Shown here piece after piece: positions 38,012-46,554 of a DNA stretch of 64,000 nucleotides. This DNA comes from Hyphomicrobiales bacterium (lineage in GTDB: Bacteria; Pseudomonadota; Alphaproteobacteria; Rhizobiales; Devosiaceae), in the NCBI GenBank assembly GCA_004144345.1, contig SEEL01000001.1:124001-188000 (forward strand), written 5' to 3'. The translations under genes were made by a program, and so were the position numbers. Under the pieces are notes generated by a model. That model was not told the DNA's origin, made no database searches, and worked only from the letters and a program-made list of their open reading frames with translations. The number at the start of each line of letters is the position of its first letter. Positions within the stretch are counted from its first letter, which is position 1.

Positions 38012-38198
38012 GGGGAAGCCCTTCCGTTTCGCGACTAGAGAATACAGGAAGCCCGCGCCGGCGACTCAAGCGCCTTCGCGGGTTGGCGAGGGTGATTATC
38101 ACCGGCCCCGGCAAATGCAAAGGCCGATGGAGCATGCCAGCCGCGCGTGCTACACTTACCCACGAAGGTAGTATTCCCATAGTCTTTGTAAGGACTTG

Positions 38199-39098
38199 AT
38201 GGATTCACCTATCGAATGGCCAGTAAAACAGCGTGAACTTATCAAATGGGTCACGGATTCCCGTGTCTGGAATGACTTCGTCATGCGTGACGACGACATC
38301 GTCATCTGCACCTGGTCGAAGTCAGGCACCACCTGGACCCAGCAGATCGTCGGACAACTTATCTTCGGCGGCCGCCCGGGGCTCTATCACGGCGCCGAGG
38401 CATCCCCCTGGATCGACTTTCGCCTCCGTCCAGAGGCCCGCGCGATCGCCGACGCGCAGACACATCGGCGATTCCTCAAGACCCATCTGCCACTCGACGC
38501 CCTGAGCTATTCGCCCAAGGCGAAATACATCTACATCGGCCGGGACGGCCGTGACGTGTTCTGGAGCTGGCACAAGCACTGGTCGAGCTTCAAGCCCGAG
38601 GCTCTGGCGCACATCAACAGCTTCTATCCGGATCAGCCCACGATCCCCTACCCGGACCCGGACATCAGGCGCGCCTTCCTCGACTGGCTCGACAGTGACG
38701 CCTACCCTAACTGGCCGTTCTGGTCACACGTGCAGGGCTGGTTCGATGCGCGGCGATTGCCCAATCTGCATCTGCTCCATTTCGCCAATCTGAAGGCAGA
38801 TTTCGAGAACGAGGTGCGGCGCCTGGCCGGCTTCCTCGACATCGCGATCGCGCCCGAGACCTGGCCGAAAATCGTCGAGCAATGCAGCTTTGACTACGTG
38901 CGCGGGCTTGCGGCCCCCGATCCCACGCAGGCTGTCTTCCTTGTGGGCGGCGGCGCCACCTTCATCAACAAGGGCACCAATGGCCGCTGGCGCGACGTCC
39001 TGACTGAAGCAGACGTCGCCCGCTATCTAGCGGAGGCGGCGCGCCATCTGACGCCAGATTGCGCCAGGTGGCTCGCCACCGGAGAACTGCCCGCTTAG
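38199..39098 (+). CDS. Cytosolic-type sulfotransferase
   Basis: A 299-aa PAPS-dependent sulfotransferase resembling eukaryotic Sulfotransfer_1 enzymes. The 5'-phosphosulfate loop WSKSGTTW is at 39-46, the invariant His-like residue is in LKTHLPLD, the 3'-phosphate motif is YIYIGRDGRDVFWSWHKH, and the late motif INKGTNGRWRDVL matches the PAPS-binding RKGxxGxWK pattern. ATG at 38199 is preferred over TTG at 38196; AAGGA precedes it. Substrate unknown. Its stop is 4 bases past the stop of the convergent gene. Confidence 0.9.
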   Translation: MDSPIEWPVKQRELIKWVTDSRVWNDFVMRDDDIVICTWSKSGTTWTQQIVGQLIFGGRPGLYHGAEASPWIDFRLRPEARAIADAQTHRRFLKTHLPLDALSYSPKAKYIYIGRDGRDVFWSWHKHWSSFKPEALAHINSFYPDQPTIPYPDPDIRRAFLDWLDSDAYPNWPFWSHVQGWFDARRLPNLHLLHFANLKADFENEVRRLAGFLDIAIAPETWPKIVEQCSFDYVRGLAAPDPTQAVFLVGGGATFINKGTNGRWRDVLTEADVARYLAEAARHLTPDCARWLATGELPA

Positions 39099-40375
39099 GC
39101 CAGTTCCATCTCGGCGATCAGCTTTTCGACGCGATCGATGCTGGGCAGATGGTGCTCTTCGACCACGAAGTTCAGCGTCATGAATTCGCGGCCGGGGCAG
39201 AAGGTCACGATGTTGGTCGACTGGTGGAAGGCGCCGCAATAGATCGGCTCCACCATCCAGTCGGTCAGCGGGCCCATGGTGCGGTGCGGCGGCACCAGCG
39301 TCAGCACCAGATCGGCGGTCTTGCCCTGCAGGCGCCAGAATTTCTGCGTCATCAGGAAGGGCGTGTATTTGCTCATGGTGCGCATGGCGCGCATCATGGC
39401 GAGGATCATGAGCTGGAACTTGCTCATGTCTTTGCCCTCATTCTCTTCCATCGCCGCGTCCACGGCCTTGGCGTAGGCCGCGAAATCGGGGGTGAAGAGG
39501 AATTTTGCGGCCAGCGCGCGGACGCGGAAGAAGTCGTCGTCCGACGCCGTGCGCTTGGTATCGAGCATGGTGTAGGCGGCGGTGATCACCTTGTCGTTGA
39601 CCCGCGTGCTCTTGTCCGAATGGAGCGCGTAAGTGGTCAGCGCGAAATACAGCGAACGCTGGCGCACGCCGAGCTTGGTGGCTAGCGCGCGGATGCGCTG
39701 GCGCGGCAGGGCCAGCGTCTTGAAGTGCAGCGGCCGTTCCGGCGGATTGACGATCACGGCGGCCAGCGCCGACATCGTGGCCATCAGATAACCGCCGACG
39801 GCGCCGCGGGCGCGCTTCAGCCAGGCGAGCTTGTTGCCCTTGTCGGACTGGATGCCGTGATTGGCGGTCTGCGAGCGGGTCAGCAGCGCGGCGTCGGAGC
39901 CTTCCATCAGGCAGTGCGCCGAGCGCACCTGGATGATCGACATGCGGCCGTGCTCGTCGGGGCCATTGCGGCGATTGGCGGCCATGACGCGGAACAGCGG
40001 CAGTTCCGGAAAGTCGAACACGTCCTGGCTGTGCGACAGGAACTTGTCCGGATAGCCGTCAAAGCTGTCGACCTCCTCCACCGAGGTGATCGCCTCGAGC
40101 AGATGCTCGGGGAACGGCCGGCCGGGCACGGCGCCCTTGAAGCCATGCGTCAGCTGCGGTGCCAGCGACACCATCTGCTCGACGATGCCCTTGAGCGATT
40201 CCTTGGTGAAGCTCGATTTCGAGAACGCCGTGAAGAACACGGTGTCCCGGCCTTCGAGCAGGAACCACTGGAAGTCGGTGAACAGCGCGTACGGATCCTT
40301 CTTGACCGCTTCTGCAGCGAGCTCGAGGGCGACGGCGTGATCGGAAGCAAAACTGGAGGCGGAGAAGCTTTTCAT
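39095..40375 (-). CDS. Acyltransferase-like protein of the WS/DGAT or condensation-domain fold, altered active site
   Basis: A 426-aa soluble protein, with basic loops and no signal. The motif RSAHCLMEGSDAALL (about 151-165) stands where HHxxxDG is found in wax-ester synthases and condensation domains, here AHCLMEG. The C-terminus (LVPPHRTMGPLTDWMVEP, GREFMTLNFVVEEHHLPS) matches the DUF1298-like half of WS/DGAT. If real, the first His and Asp are replaced by Ala and Glu, so activity is uncertain. Assignment is by pattern only. Confidence 0.6.
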   Translation of the reverse strand: MKSFSASSFASDHAVALELAAEAVKKDPYALFTDFQWFLLEGRDTVFFTAFSKSSFTKESLKGIVEQMVSLAPQLTHGFKGAVPGRPFPEHLLEAITSVEEVDSFDGYPDKFLSHSQDVFDFPELPLFRVMAANRRNGPDEHGRMSIIQVRSAHCLMEGSDAALLTRSQTANHGIQSDKGNKLAWLKRARGAVGGYLMATMSALAAVIVNPPERPLHFKTLALPRQRIRALATKLGVRQRSLYFALTTYALHSDKSTRVNDKVITAAYTMLDTKRTASDDDFFRVRALAAKFLFTPDFAAYAKAVDAAMEENEGKDMSKFQLMILAMMRAMRTMSKYTPFLMTQKFWRLQGKTADLVLTLVPPHRTMGPLTDWMVEPIYCGAFHQSTNIVTFCPGREFMTLNFVVEEHHLPSIDRVEKLIAEMELA

Positions 40376-40581
40376 CGGATTCCAACGGGCGTTTCGCGGC
40401 GTTTTGGCACAGATTTGTCAGCAAGAGCAACGGGCTGCCGTAGAGGTTGCTTAATCACGGTGGCGCCGGAGCCTCAATCGCCCGCTCAAAAAGCCCCCCA
40501 CGGGCTGAACCGGGACTGAACACCGGTAGCCCGGGCCGGACCGCTAGCCCCCTGTCTAGCGCCGTTCCAGTTTCGTAATGG

Positions 40582-40691
40582 CGCTACATTTCATAACAAC
40601 AAACCCGCCGAACCCACGGGCGGTACTCAGCAATCCAAGAAATATCCGGAAACTTATCCACGTCCCCCCGGGGCACCCGCATAATGCCCCC
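40582..40691. repeat. Conserved intergenic element, copy 1
   Basis: About 110 bases closely related, by eye, to 63606-63720. The most conserved part is CAATCCAAGAAATATCCGG followed by AAACTTATCCACGTCCCC, and it includes the DnaA-box-like TTATCCACG at 40654-40662. Downstream of this copy is a long hairpin, as in copy 2. No coding potential. It could be a regulatory RNA leader, a binding region or a mobile remnant. Confidence 0.6.
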
Positions 40692-40800
40692 GCTGTCGCC
40701 GACTACCGCGGCGTACCGACGAAGTGCGGGTGGCAGCAGCGGGGGCGGGGCAGTCGTGCTCTGTATGGTCCAGCCTTCGGGTACCCGTAGTTAGGGGAGT

Positions 40801-40854
40801 GAGCGCGGAGCGTCTCGAACGCTTCGCTAAAAGCACCGGAGGCGCTCCGCGCTC
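40801..40854. other. Long hairpin downstream of element copy 1
   Basis: GAGCGCGGAGCG (40801-40812) and CGCTCCGCGCTC (40843-40854) pair perfectly over 12 bp across a 30-base loop containing CTAAAAGCACCGGAGG. A second perfect 8-bp hairpin, TCCGTGGC/GCCACGGA, follows at 40859-40883. Copy 2 has a similar hairpin of different sequence at 63856-63909 with a CTAAAACATCGAGG loop. Confidence 0.55.
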
Positions 40855-41040
40855 TCCGTCCGTGGCAACGCTTTGGCCACGGAAGGCTAACAGCCGGGGC
40901 CTCGCGGTCGCCGGAAGTCTTCGCATGCACCCAAAGTCTGATCCAATCCGGGCTTCGAGCATTGTCATCAAGAGCAAGGAAGCCTAAGCCGGAATGCATA
41001 TTTCCCCTGCGCGGTCCCGCGCGCCCTCCCCGTTTCGCAA

Positions 41041-42450
41041 TTGAACCGCATCGTTCCGCTCATCCTTGCCGTCGCCCTGTTCATGGAGAACATGGACTCG
41101 ACGGTCATCGCGACCTCGCTCCCGGCGATCGCGGCGGATATCGGCACCAGCCCCATCGCGCTGAAACTGGCGCTCACCGCCTATTTCGTGTCGCTCGCCA
41201 TCTTCATCCCGATCTCGGGCTGGATGGCCGACCGCTTCGGCTCCACCCAGATCTTCCGCGCCGCGATCGGCGTGTTCATCGTCGGCTCGATCTGCTGCGC
41301 CTTCTCCAATTCGCTCGAAACCTTCGTCGGCTCGCGCTTCCTGCAGGGCATTGGCGGTTCGATGATGACGCCCATCGCCCGCCTCGTCCTGCTGCGGGCC
41401 ACGCCGCGCAATGCGCTGGTCAGCGCCATGGCCTGGCTCACCGTGCCCGGTCTCATCGGCCCGCTCACCGGCCCGCCCGTCGGCGGCTTCCTCACCACCT
41501 ATCTCAGCTGGCACTGGATTTTCTGGATCAACGTTCCGATCGGGCTCGTCGGCATCGTCCTCGCCAGCCGCTTCCTGCCGCCGGTCGAGCCGCGCACGCC
41601 GCGGCCGATCGATCTCACCGGCTTCATCCTCACTTCGATCGCCTTTTCCGGGCTGATCTTCGGCCTTTCCGTCATCAGCCTGCCCGCCATCCCGACGCTT
41701 GCCGGCTACATCGCCATCGGCGTCGGCGCCATCGCCATGGCGCTCTATCTGTTGCATGCGCGGCGCACCGCATACCCGCTGCTCGACCCAAAACTGTTCC
41801 GCAACCGCTATTTCCGCACGGCGACGCTGGGCGGCGTGTTCTTCCGCATCGGCGTCGGCGCCTTTCCGTTCCTGATGCCGCTGATGCTGCAGCTCACCTT
41901 CGGGCTGACGCCGTTCGAATCCGGCATGACGACGTTCGTCTCCGCCTTCGGCGCCATCCTCAGCAAATTCGCGGCCGAGCGGCTTTATGCCCGGATCGGC
42001 TTTCCGCGCATGCTCACCGCCACCGCGCTGCTCGGCGCCGTGTTCCTCGGGGTCAACGGCTTGTTCACGCCCGAGACACCGCACCTCTGGCTGATGTTCA
42101 TGCTGTTCGTCGGCGGGCTCAGCCGCTCCTTCTTCTTCACCGGCATCAACGTCTTCGCCTTTGCCGATATCGATGAGGCCGAAGCCAGCCAGGCCACCGC
42201 CATCTCGGCCGTCGTGCAGCAGATTTCGGTGGCGCTCGGCGTCGCCGTCGCCGGCGGCGTCCTTGAGATCGCCTCGCGCTTCCATGGCGGGGAACCCGGG
42301 CTCGCCGATTTCCACCTCGCCTGGTTCGTCATCGCCGGCCTCGCCGCGCTCAGCGCCTTGTTCTATTTCCGCCTGCCGCCCGATGCCGGCGCCGATGTCT
42401 CCGGCCACCGCATCAAGCCCCCGCCCAACAAGACTGAGCCCATCGGCTGA
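41041..42450 (+). CDS. DHA2-type MFS drug/export transporter (first of a tandem pair)
   Basis: A 469-aa major facilitator with about 14 helices. It has the cytoplasmic motif A-like GWMADRFGSTQIF and motif C-like GLIGPLTGPPVGGFL, typical of DHA2 exporters such as EmrB. The start is TTG at 41041. This is supported by the neighbour, whose protein opens almost identically ([21 protein letters not shown]) from ATG. No clear ribosome-binding site precedes the TTG. Its stop overlaps the next start by one base. Substrate unknown. Confidence 0.88.
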   Translation: MNRIVPLILAVALFMENMDSTVIATSLPAIAADIGTSPIALKLALTAYFVSLAIFIPISGWMADRFGSTQIFRAAIGVFIVGSICCAFSNSLETFVGSRFLQGIGGSMMTPIARLVLLRATPRNALVSAMAWLTVPGLIGPLTGPPVGGFLTTYLSWHWIFWINVPIGLVGIVLASRFLPPVEPRTPRPIDLTGFILTSIAFSGLIFGLSVISLPAIPTLAGYIAIGVGAIAMALYLLHARRTAYPLLDPKLFRNRYFRTATLGGVFFRIGVGAFPFLMPLMLQLTFGLTPFESGMTTFVSAFGAILSKFAAERLYARIGFPRMLTATALLGAVFLGVNGLFTPETPHLWLMFMLFVGGLSRSFFFTGINVFAFADIDEAEASQATAISAVVQQISVALGVAVAGGVLEIASRFHGGEPGLADFHLAWFVIAGLAALSALFYFRLPPDAGADVSGHRIKPPPNKTEPIG

Positions 42451-43853
42451 TGAACTCCCGCATCGTTCCGCTCATCCTTGCCGTCGCCCTGTTCATGGAA
42501 AACATGGACTCGACGGTCATCGCCACGTCGCTCGCCGAGATCGCCAAGGACATCGGCACCGAGCCCGTGGCGCTCAAGCTCGCGCTCACCGCCTACCTCG
42601 TGTCGCTCGCCATCTTCATCCCGATCTCGAGCTGGATGGCCGACCGCTTCGGCGCCCGCAACGTGTTCCGCTGGGCCATCGTCGTGTTCATGGTGGGCTC
42701 GGTCTGCTGCGCCGTGTCCAACTCCCTGCTGACCTTCGTCGGCTCGCGGTTCCTGCAGGGCATGGGCGGCGCCATGATGACGCCCATCGCGCGTCTCGTC
42801 CTCGTCCGCGCCACGCCGCGCAACCAGCTCGTCGATGCAATGGCATGGCTGTCGATCCCCGGCCTCGTCGGCCCCATCGTCGGGCCGCCCATCGGCGGCT
42901 TCATCACCACCTATTTCAGCTGGCACTGGATCTTCCTGATCAACGTGCCGATCGGCATCATCGGTATCGCGCTGGTCAACATCTTCCTGCCGGACTGGCA
43001 TCGCAACGCCACCCGCCGCATGGATTTCCTCGGCTTCTTCCTCGCCGGCGCCGCCTTCGCCGGCTGGGTGTTCGGCATCTCCATCGTGACCCTGCCGGCT
43101 CTGCCCTTCGGTTTCGGTATCGCCGCGCTGCTCGGCGGCACGCTCAGCGCCCTCGCCTATCTCTGGCACTACCGGCGCACCGAATACCCGCTGCTGGATC
43201 TGCGGCTGTTCCGCCTGCCGCTGTTCCGCAACACGATGGTCGCGGGCACCTTCTTCCGCCTCGGCACCGGCGCCATGCCGTTCCTGTTCCCGCTGATGCT
43301 GCAGCTCGGCTTCGGCCTCAATGCCTTCCAGGCCGGCTCGGTCACCTTCGCCACGGCCGTCGGCGCCTTCGCCGCGAAATTCGGCGCCGAGAAGATCATC
43401 CAGAAGCTCGGCTTCCGCACGACGCTGATCCTCGCCACCTTCTTCACGCTGGTCGGCGTCGTCGGCATGGGCCTCTACACGCCCGACACGCCGATGCCGC
43501 TGATGCTGCTCTTCCTCGTCCTCACCGGCTTCGTGCAGTCGACCTTCTGGACGGCCACCAACGCCTTCACCTTCGCCGATGTCGACGACAAGGATGCTGG
43601 CCAGGCCAATGTGATCAGCCAGGTGGGCGTGCAGCTATCGCTGGCGTTCGGCGTGGCGCTCGGTGGCGGGGTGCTGGAACTGGTGCGCCTGTCGCATGGC
43701 GGCGAGCCGCTGCTGGCCGATTTCCACATCGCCTTCTACGTCATCGCGGCGGTCGGCCTCGTCTCGACGCTGGTCTTCGCCCGGCTGCCGCGCCACGCCG
43801 GCAGCAACATCAGCGGCCATGGCGCCGGCTCAGCCGGAGGAGGCGGTCACTGA
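42450..43853 (+). CDS. DHA2-type MFS transporter (second of a tandem pair)
   Basis: A 467-aa paralogue of the preceding transporter, sharing long stretches ([56 protein letters not shown]). The pair presumably arose by tandem duplication and is translationally coupled by a 1-base overlap. Divergence is clear in the cytoplasmic middle, where substrate specificity may differ. It converges with rlmE, overlapping by 7 bases. Confidence 0.9.
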   Translation: MNSRIVPLILAVALFMENMDSTVIATSLAEIAKDIGTEPVALKLALTAYLVSLAIFIPISSWMADRFGARNVFRWAIVVFMVGSVCCAVSNSLLTFVGSRFLQGMGGAMMTPIARLVLVRATPRNQLVDAMAWLSIPGLVGPIVGPPIGGFITTYFSWHWIFLINVPIGIIGIALVNIFLPDWHRNATRRMDFLGFFLAGAAFAGWVFGISIVTLPALPFGFGIAALLGGTLSALAYLWHYRRTEYPLLDLRLFRLPLFRNTMVAGTFFRLGTGAMPFLFPLMLQLGFGLNAFQAGSVTFATAVGAFAAKFGAEKIIQKLGFRTTLILATFFTLVGVVGMGLYTPDTPMPLMLLFLVLTGFVQSTFWTATNAFTFADVDDKDAGQANVISQVGVQLSLAFGVALGGGVLELVRLSHGGEPLLADFHIAFYVIAAVGLVSTLVFARLPRHAGSNISGHGAGSAGGGGH

Positions 43854-44563
43854 CCCTTGAAGCCCTTGGCCACGAGATAGTTCTCGGAGCTGCCGGCGCG
43901 CGAGGCAGGCGGCTTGGCGTGATAGGTCTGGGTAAAATTCCGTTTCAGATCGTGCAGCAGCTGGTGCTCGGTCCCGCCCTGGAACACTTTGGCGACGAAC
44001 GAGCCGCCCGGCGCCAGCACCTGGATGGCGAAGTCGGCGGCCAGTTCCACCAGCGCCATGATGCGCAGGTGATCGGTGGCGCGATGCCCCGTCGTCGGCG
44101 AGGCCATGTCGGACATCACGAGGTCGGGCTTGTGCCCGCCCAGCGCATCGAGCAGCGCCTGCGGCGCGTCCTCGTCGTTGAAGTCCTTCTTGAGGAAGAT
44201 CACGCCGTCGATATTGTCCATCTCGAGCACGTCGATGCCGACGATCAGCGGGTTTTCGACTGTCGTGCCGACGATCGGCGCAGCGACCATGCTCCAGCCG
44301 CCCGGTGCTGCACCGAGATCAACCACCCGCATGCCCTTGCGCAGCAGCTTGTAGCGCTCATTGAGCTCGACCAGCTTGTAGGCGGCGCGCGAACGCAGCC
44401 CCTCGGCCTTAGCGCGGGCGACATAGGGATCGTTGAGCTGGCGCTGCAGCCAGAGCGTCGAGCCGATCTTGCGGCCCTTCGAGCTCTTCACCCGGACCTT
44501 CAAATCCTTGTCGGACTTGCGGCCGGTGCCGGTGTTGCCGCCCATATTCGTCGTCTTGACCAT
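43847..44563 (-). CDS. rlmE: 23S rRNA 2'-O-ribose U2552 methyltransferase
   Basis: FtsJ-type SAM-dependent methyltransferase acting on the 50S A loop. The 238-aa product has the basic RNA-binding N-terminus, then the SAM site [12 protein letters not shown] at about 80-91, and the K-D-K catalytic set (Lys in RAAYKLVEL, Asp in [10 protein letters not shown], Lys in [10 protein letters not shown]). The frame runs on upstream, but ATG at 44563 overlaps the ppx stop by one base, so the two are coupled. Confidence 0.95.
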   Translation of the reverse strand: MVKTTNMGGNTGTGRKSDKDLKVRVKSSKGRKIGSTLWLQRQLNDPYVARAKAEGLRSRAAYKLVELNERYKLLRKGMRVVDLGAAPGGWSMVAAPIVGTTVENPLIVGIDVLEMDNIDGVIFLKKDFNDEDAPQALLDALGGHKPDLVMSDMASPTTGHRATDHLRIMALVELAADFAIQVLAPGGSFVAKVFQGGTEHQLLHDLKRNFTQTYHAKPPASRAGSSENYLVAKGFKGQ

Positions 44564-45735
44564 CAGCGCCTCGTCATGTGCGGACGACGCGAAGTGCCAC
44601 GATCGGCGTCGATAAGCGAGATTAAAATGCCCTCGCGCAGCCCGCGGTCGGCCACGCGCACCCGCTCGGTCGGCCATTCGCGGCGGATCGCCTCGAAGAT
44701 GGCGCAGCCGGGCAGCACCAGATCGGCGCGGTCGCGGCCGATGCAGGGATGGGCGACACGCCGGTCGAACGGCATTGCCAGCAGCGCCTTCATCGTGGCG
44801 TCCACTTCGGACCGCCCCATCCACAGCCCGTCTACCTTCTGGCGCTCATACCGCTCGAGCCCCAGATGCAGGCCCGCCAGCGTCGTCACCGTGCCGGAGG
44901 TGCCGATCAGGTGCACCGGATGCTCGGCGATCATCTGCTTGAGCTTGCCGCGGCCCTTGAATTCGCTGAGATGCGAGGCGACGAACGCCACCATCGCCTC
45001 GAATGTCTCGGGCGTCACATCGACGCCGCCAAAGCGCTCGGCGATCGACACCACGCCCACCGGCAGCGACTGCCAGGAGCGGATCGAGGCCGCCATGCGG
45101 CCCTGCCGGCGCGGCCGGCCACCGCGGAAATCGAGCCAGGCGAGTTCGGACGAACCGCCGCCGATGTCGAACATCAGCGCGCCCTCGCTCTCCTCCTCGA
45201 TCAGATCGGCGCAGCCGGTCACGGCCAGCGAGGCCTCGGTCTGGCGGTCGACGATTTCGAGATCGAGCCCGACTTCGGCCTTCACCCGCGCGATGAACTC
45301 CTCGCCATTACTGGCGGCGCGGCAGGCCTCGGTGGCGATCAGGCGCATGCGCGCCGGCTCATGCTCGCGCAGCTTGTTGCGGCACTGCTTGAGCGCCTCG
45401 ATGGTGCGCTCCATGGCGGCATCGCTCAGCCGGCCGGTGACGGACAGCCCCTCGCCCAGCCGGACGATGCGGGTAAAGCCGTCGAGCACACGGAAGCTCT
45501 TGTCATGAGGGCGCGCGATCAGCAGGCGGCAATTGTTGGTGCCCAGATCCAGCGCGGCATAAACCGGCCCACGCCCACGCGGGCGCGGATTCTGGGCGTT
45601 GTCTTTCCGCCTCTCCGCACCACCCCGGCGGGTCGAAGACCCATTTGGGGCGGCTGGCCGGCCGGGCTCCCTGCCCTCGGCTTCCGCTACGCCCGAAGGC
45701 GCGGCTGCGGCGGCGGGGTGATCCTCATGGGTCAC
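44563..45735 (-). CDS. Ppx/GppA family exopolyphosphatase
   Basis: Hydrolyses polyphosphate or pppGpp; which one cannot be read here. The 390-aa product has a low-complexity, charged N-terminal extension of about 55 residues, then [17 protein letters not shown] and [13 protein letters not shown], the two phosphate-binding signatures of the actin-like ASKHA fold. GTG at 45735 has GAGG 7 bases upstream, better than TTG at 45774. It leads directly into rlmE through a TGATG overlap, the usual order in alphaproteobacteria. Confidence 0.92.
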   Translation of the reverse strand: MTHEDHPAAAAAPSGVAEAEGREPGRPAAPNGSSTRRGGAERRKDNAQNPRPRGRGPVYAALDLGTNNCRLLIARPHDKSFRVLDGFTRIVRLGEGLSVTGRLSDAAMERTIEALKQCRNKLREHEPARMRLIATEACRAASNGEEFIARVKAEVGLDLEIVDRQTEASLAVTGCADLIEEESEGALMFDIGGGSSELAWLDFRGGRPRRQGRMAASIRSWQSLPVGVVSIAERFGGVDVTPETFEAMVAFVASHLSEFKGRGKLKQMIAEHPVHLIGTSGTVTTLAGLHLGLERYERQKVDGLWMGRSEVDATMKALLAMPFDRRVAHPCIGRDRADLVLPGCAIFEAIRREWPTERVRVADRGLREGILISLIDADRGTSRRPHMTRR

Positions 45736-45843
45736 TCGCCAACCTCTTCCTGCGCGGTCGCCGCTCCGGTGCAAACCGGCGGCGCCCGGGCGCAGCTTTG
45801 TTCAAACGTCCCGGAAAGGGTACGCAGGAAGCGGCGGTGTGTC

Positions 45844-45881
45844 AAAAGCAAAGCGCCCCGGCCGATCCGACCGGGGCGCTT
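45844..45881 (-). terminator. Rho-independent terminator after the DUF2147-like gene
   Basis: On the minus strand AAGCGCCCCGG and CCGGGGCGCTT pair perfectly over 11 bp, followed by TGCTTTTG. It lies about 20 bases beyond the stop of the gene at 45901, and upstream of the ppx start, so it isolates the two transcripts. Confidence 0.85.
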
Positions 45882-45900
45882 GGAAGCCATGCGCTCAGCG

Positions 45901-46296
45901 CTAGATGCGCGTCAGCTCATAGGTCTGGCAGAGGATGCCGGAGCAGCCCTTGAGCGTCATGTAGTTCTTGCTCACGAGGGTCATCGTGCCATCGTAGGAA
46001 CGGCCTTCGAACAGCACATTGCCTTCCCATTTGTTTTCGGTGGCGCGCTCGGCGCCCTGCACGACATATTTGTTCAGCACAGCGAGATTTTCATCCGTGC
46101 GCTGGTCGTCGCGCAGCCAGATCAGCTTGGCGCAAAGCTCGCCATCATCGCCGCAGGCGGTGATCTTGTAGCGGGCTTCGCCGGTAGTGACCTGCCACGA
46201 GCCGACCGGGGTGGCGGAAGCAGCAAGAGCATAAGCAGGCGCGACGGAGAGGGTGGCAATGCCGATGGCGGCCAGCCACTTGAGGGTGCGTGTCAT
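45901..46296 (-). CDS. Secreted DUF2147-like protein
   Basis: A 131-aa protein with a clear signal peptide (MTRTLKWLAAIGIATLSVAPAYA, cleavage near residue 24) and four cysteines in the mature part that could form disulfides. VGSWQVTTGEARYKITACG at the start of the mature chain and NYMTLKGCSGILCQTYELTRI at the end fit the DUF2147 family. Periplasmic, function unknown. Start at 46296 is preceded by AGGA. Confidence 0.85.
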   Translation of the reverse strand: MTRTLKWLAAIGIATLSVAPAYALAASATPVGSWQVTTGEARYKITACGDDGELCAKLIWLRDDQRTDENLAVLNKYVVQGAERATENKWEGNVLFEGRSYDGTMTLVSKNYMTLKGCSGILCQTYELTRI

Positions 46297-46500
46297 CTTC
46301 AATCCTATAGGGGCCGGCAGGACCGGCGCGATGTGGGTTGGTCAGGGGCAGCCGAACTAGGGGGCGATGGCTGCCGCGGTGACGGGGGCACGCCCCCATC
46401 GGTTCTCTGGGCAGATGGGGGTCAATCAAGGCGACCGCGTGGCGGCAGCCTTACCATTTGGACAGGTAAGCCATGCGCCGCCCTAATCCGCCTGTCTGGC

Positions 46501-46521
46501 TTGACACTATGTATACCGTAT
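46501..46521 (+). promoter_or_regulatory. Promoter with GTATAC palindrome, possible GntR-family operator
   Basis: TTGACA at 46501-46506 is a perfect -35 box. It overlaps CTATGTATACCGTATG, whose centre GTATAC (46511-46516) is a palindrome of the kind bound by GntR/FadR-type regulators of catabolic genes. It lies about 40 bases before the next start codon. No regulator gene is adjacent, so the control protein would be elsewhere. The -10 box is weak. Confidence 0.5.
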
Positions 46522-46554
46522 GCGCGTCTAGCGCATCACGACGGGGAGAGACCA

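Larger units (their letters stand above)
40376..41040. other. 665-base intergenic region with a repeat element and hairpins
   Basis: No supported gene. The first 200 bases should contain the promoter of the minus-strand WS/DGAT-like gene. From 40582 there is a conserved element also found at 63606, followed by three strong hairpins (stems at 40686/40737, 40801/40843 and 40859/40876). The remaining 150 bases lead into the MFS gene. Short frames here lack a good ribosome-binding site and coding bias. Confidence 0.6.

Noticed and set aside
42161-45508. A 1115-codon open frame on the plus strand
   Set aside because: It runs across the second MFS gene in another frame and antisense to rlmE and ppx, with Arg/His/Pro-rich composition. 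It is a GC-bias shadow.
44563-45774. TTG start at 45774 for the Ppx/GppA gene
   Set aside because: It adds 13 residues of low complexity with no ribosome-binding site; GTG at 45735 has GAGG at proper spacing.
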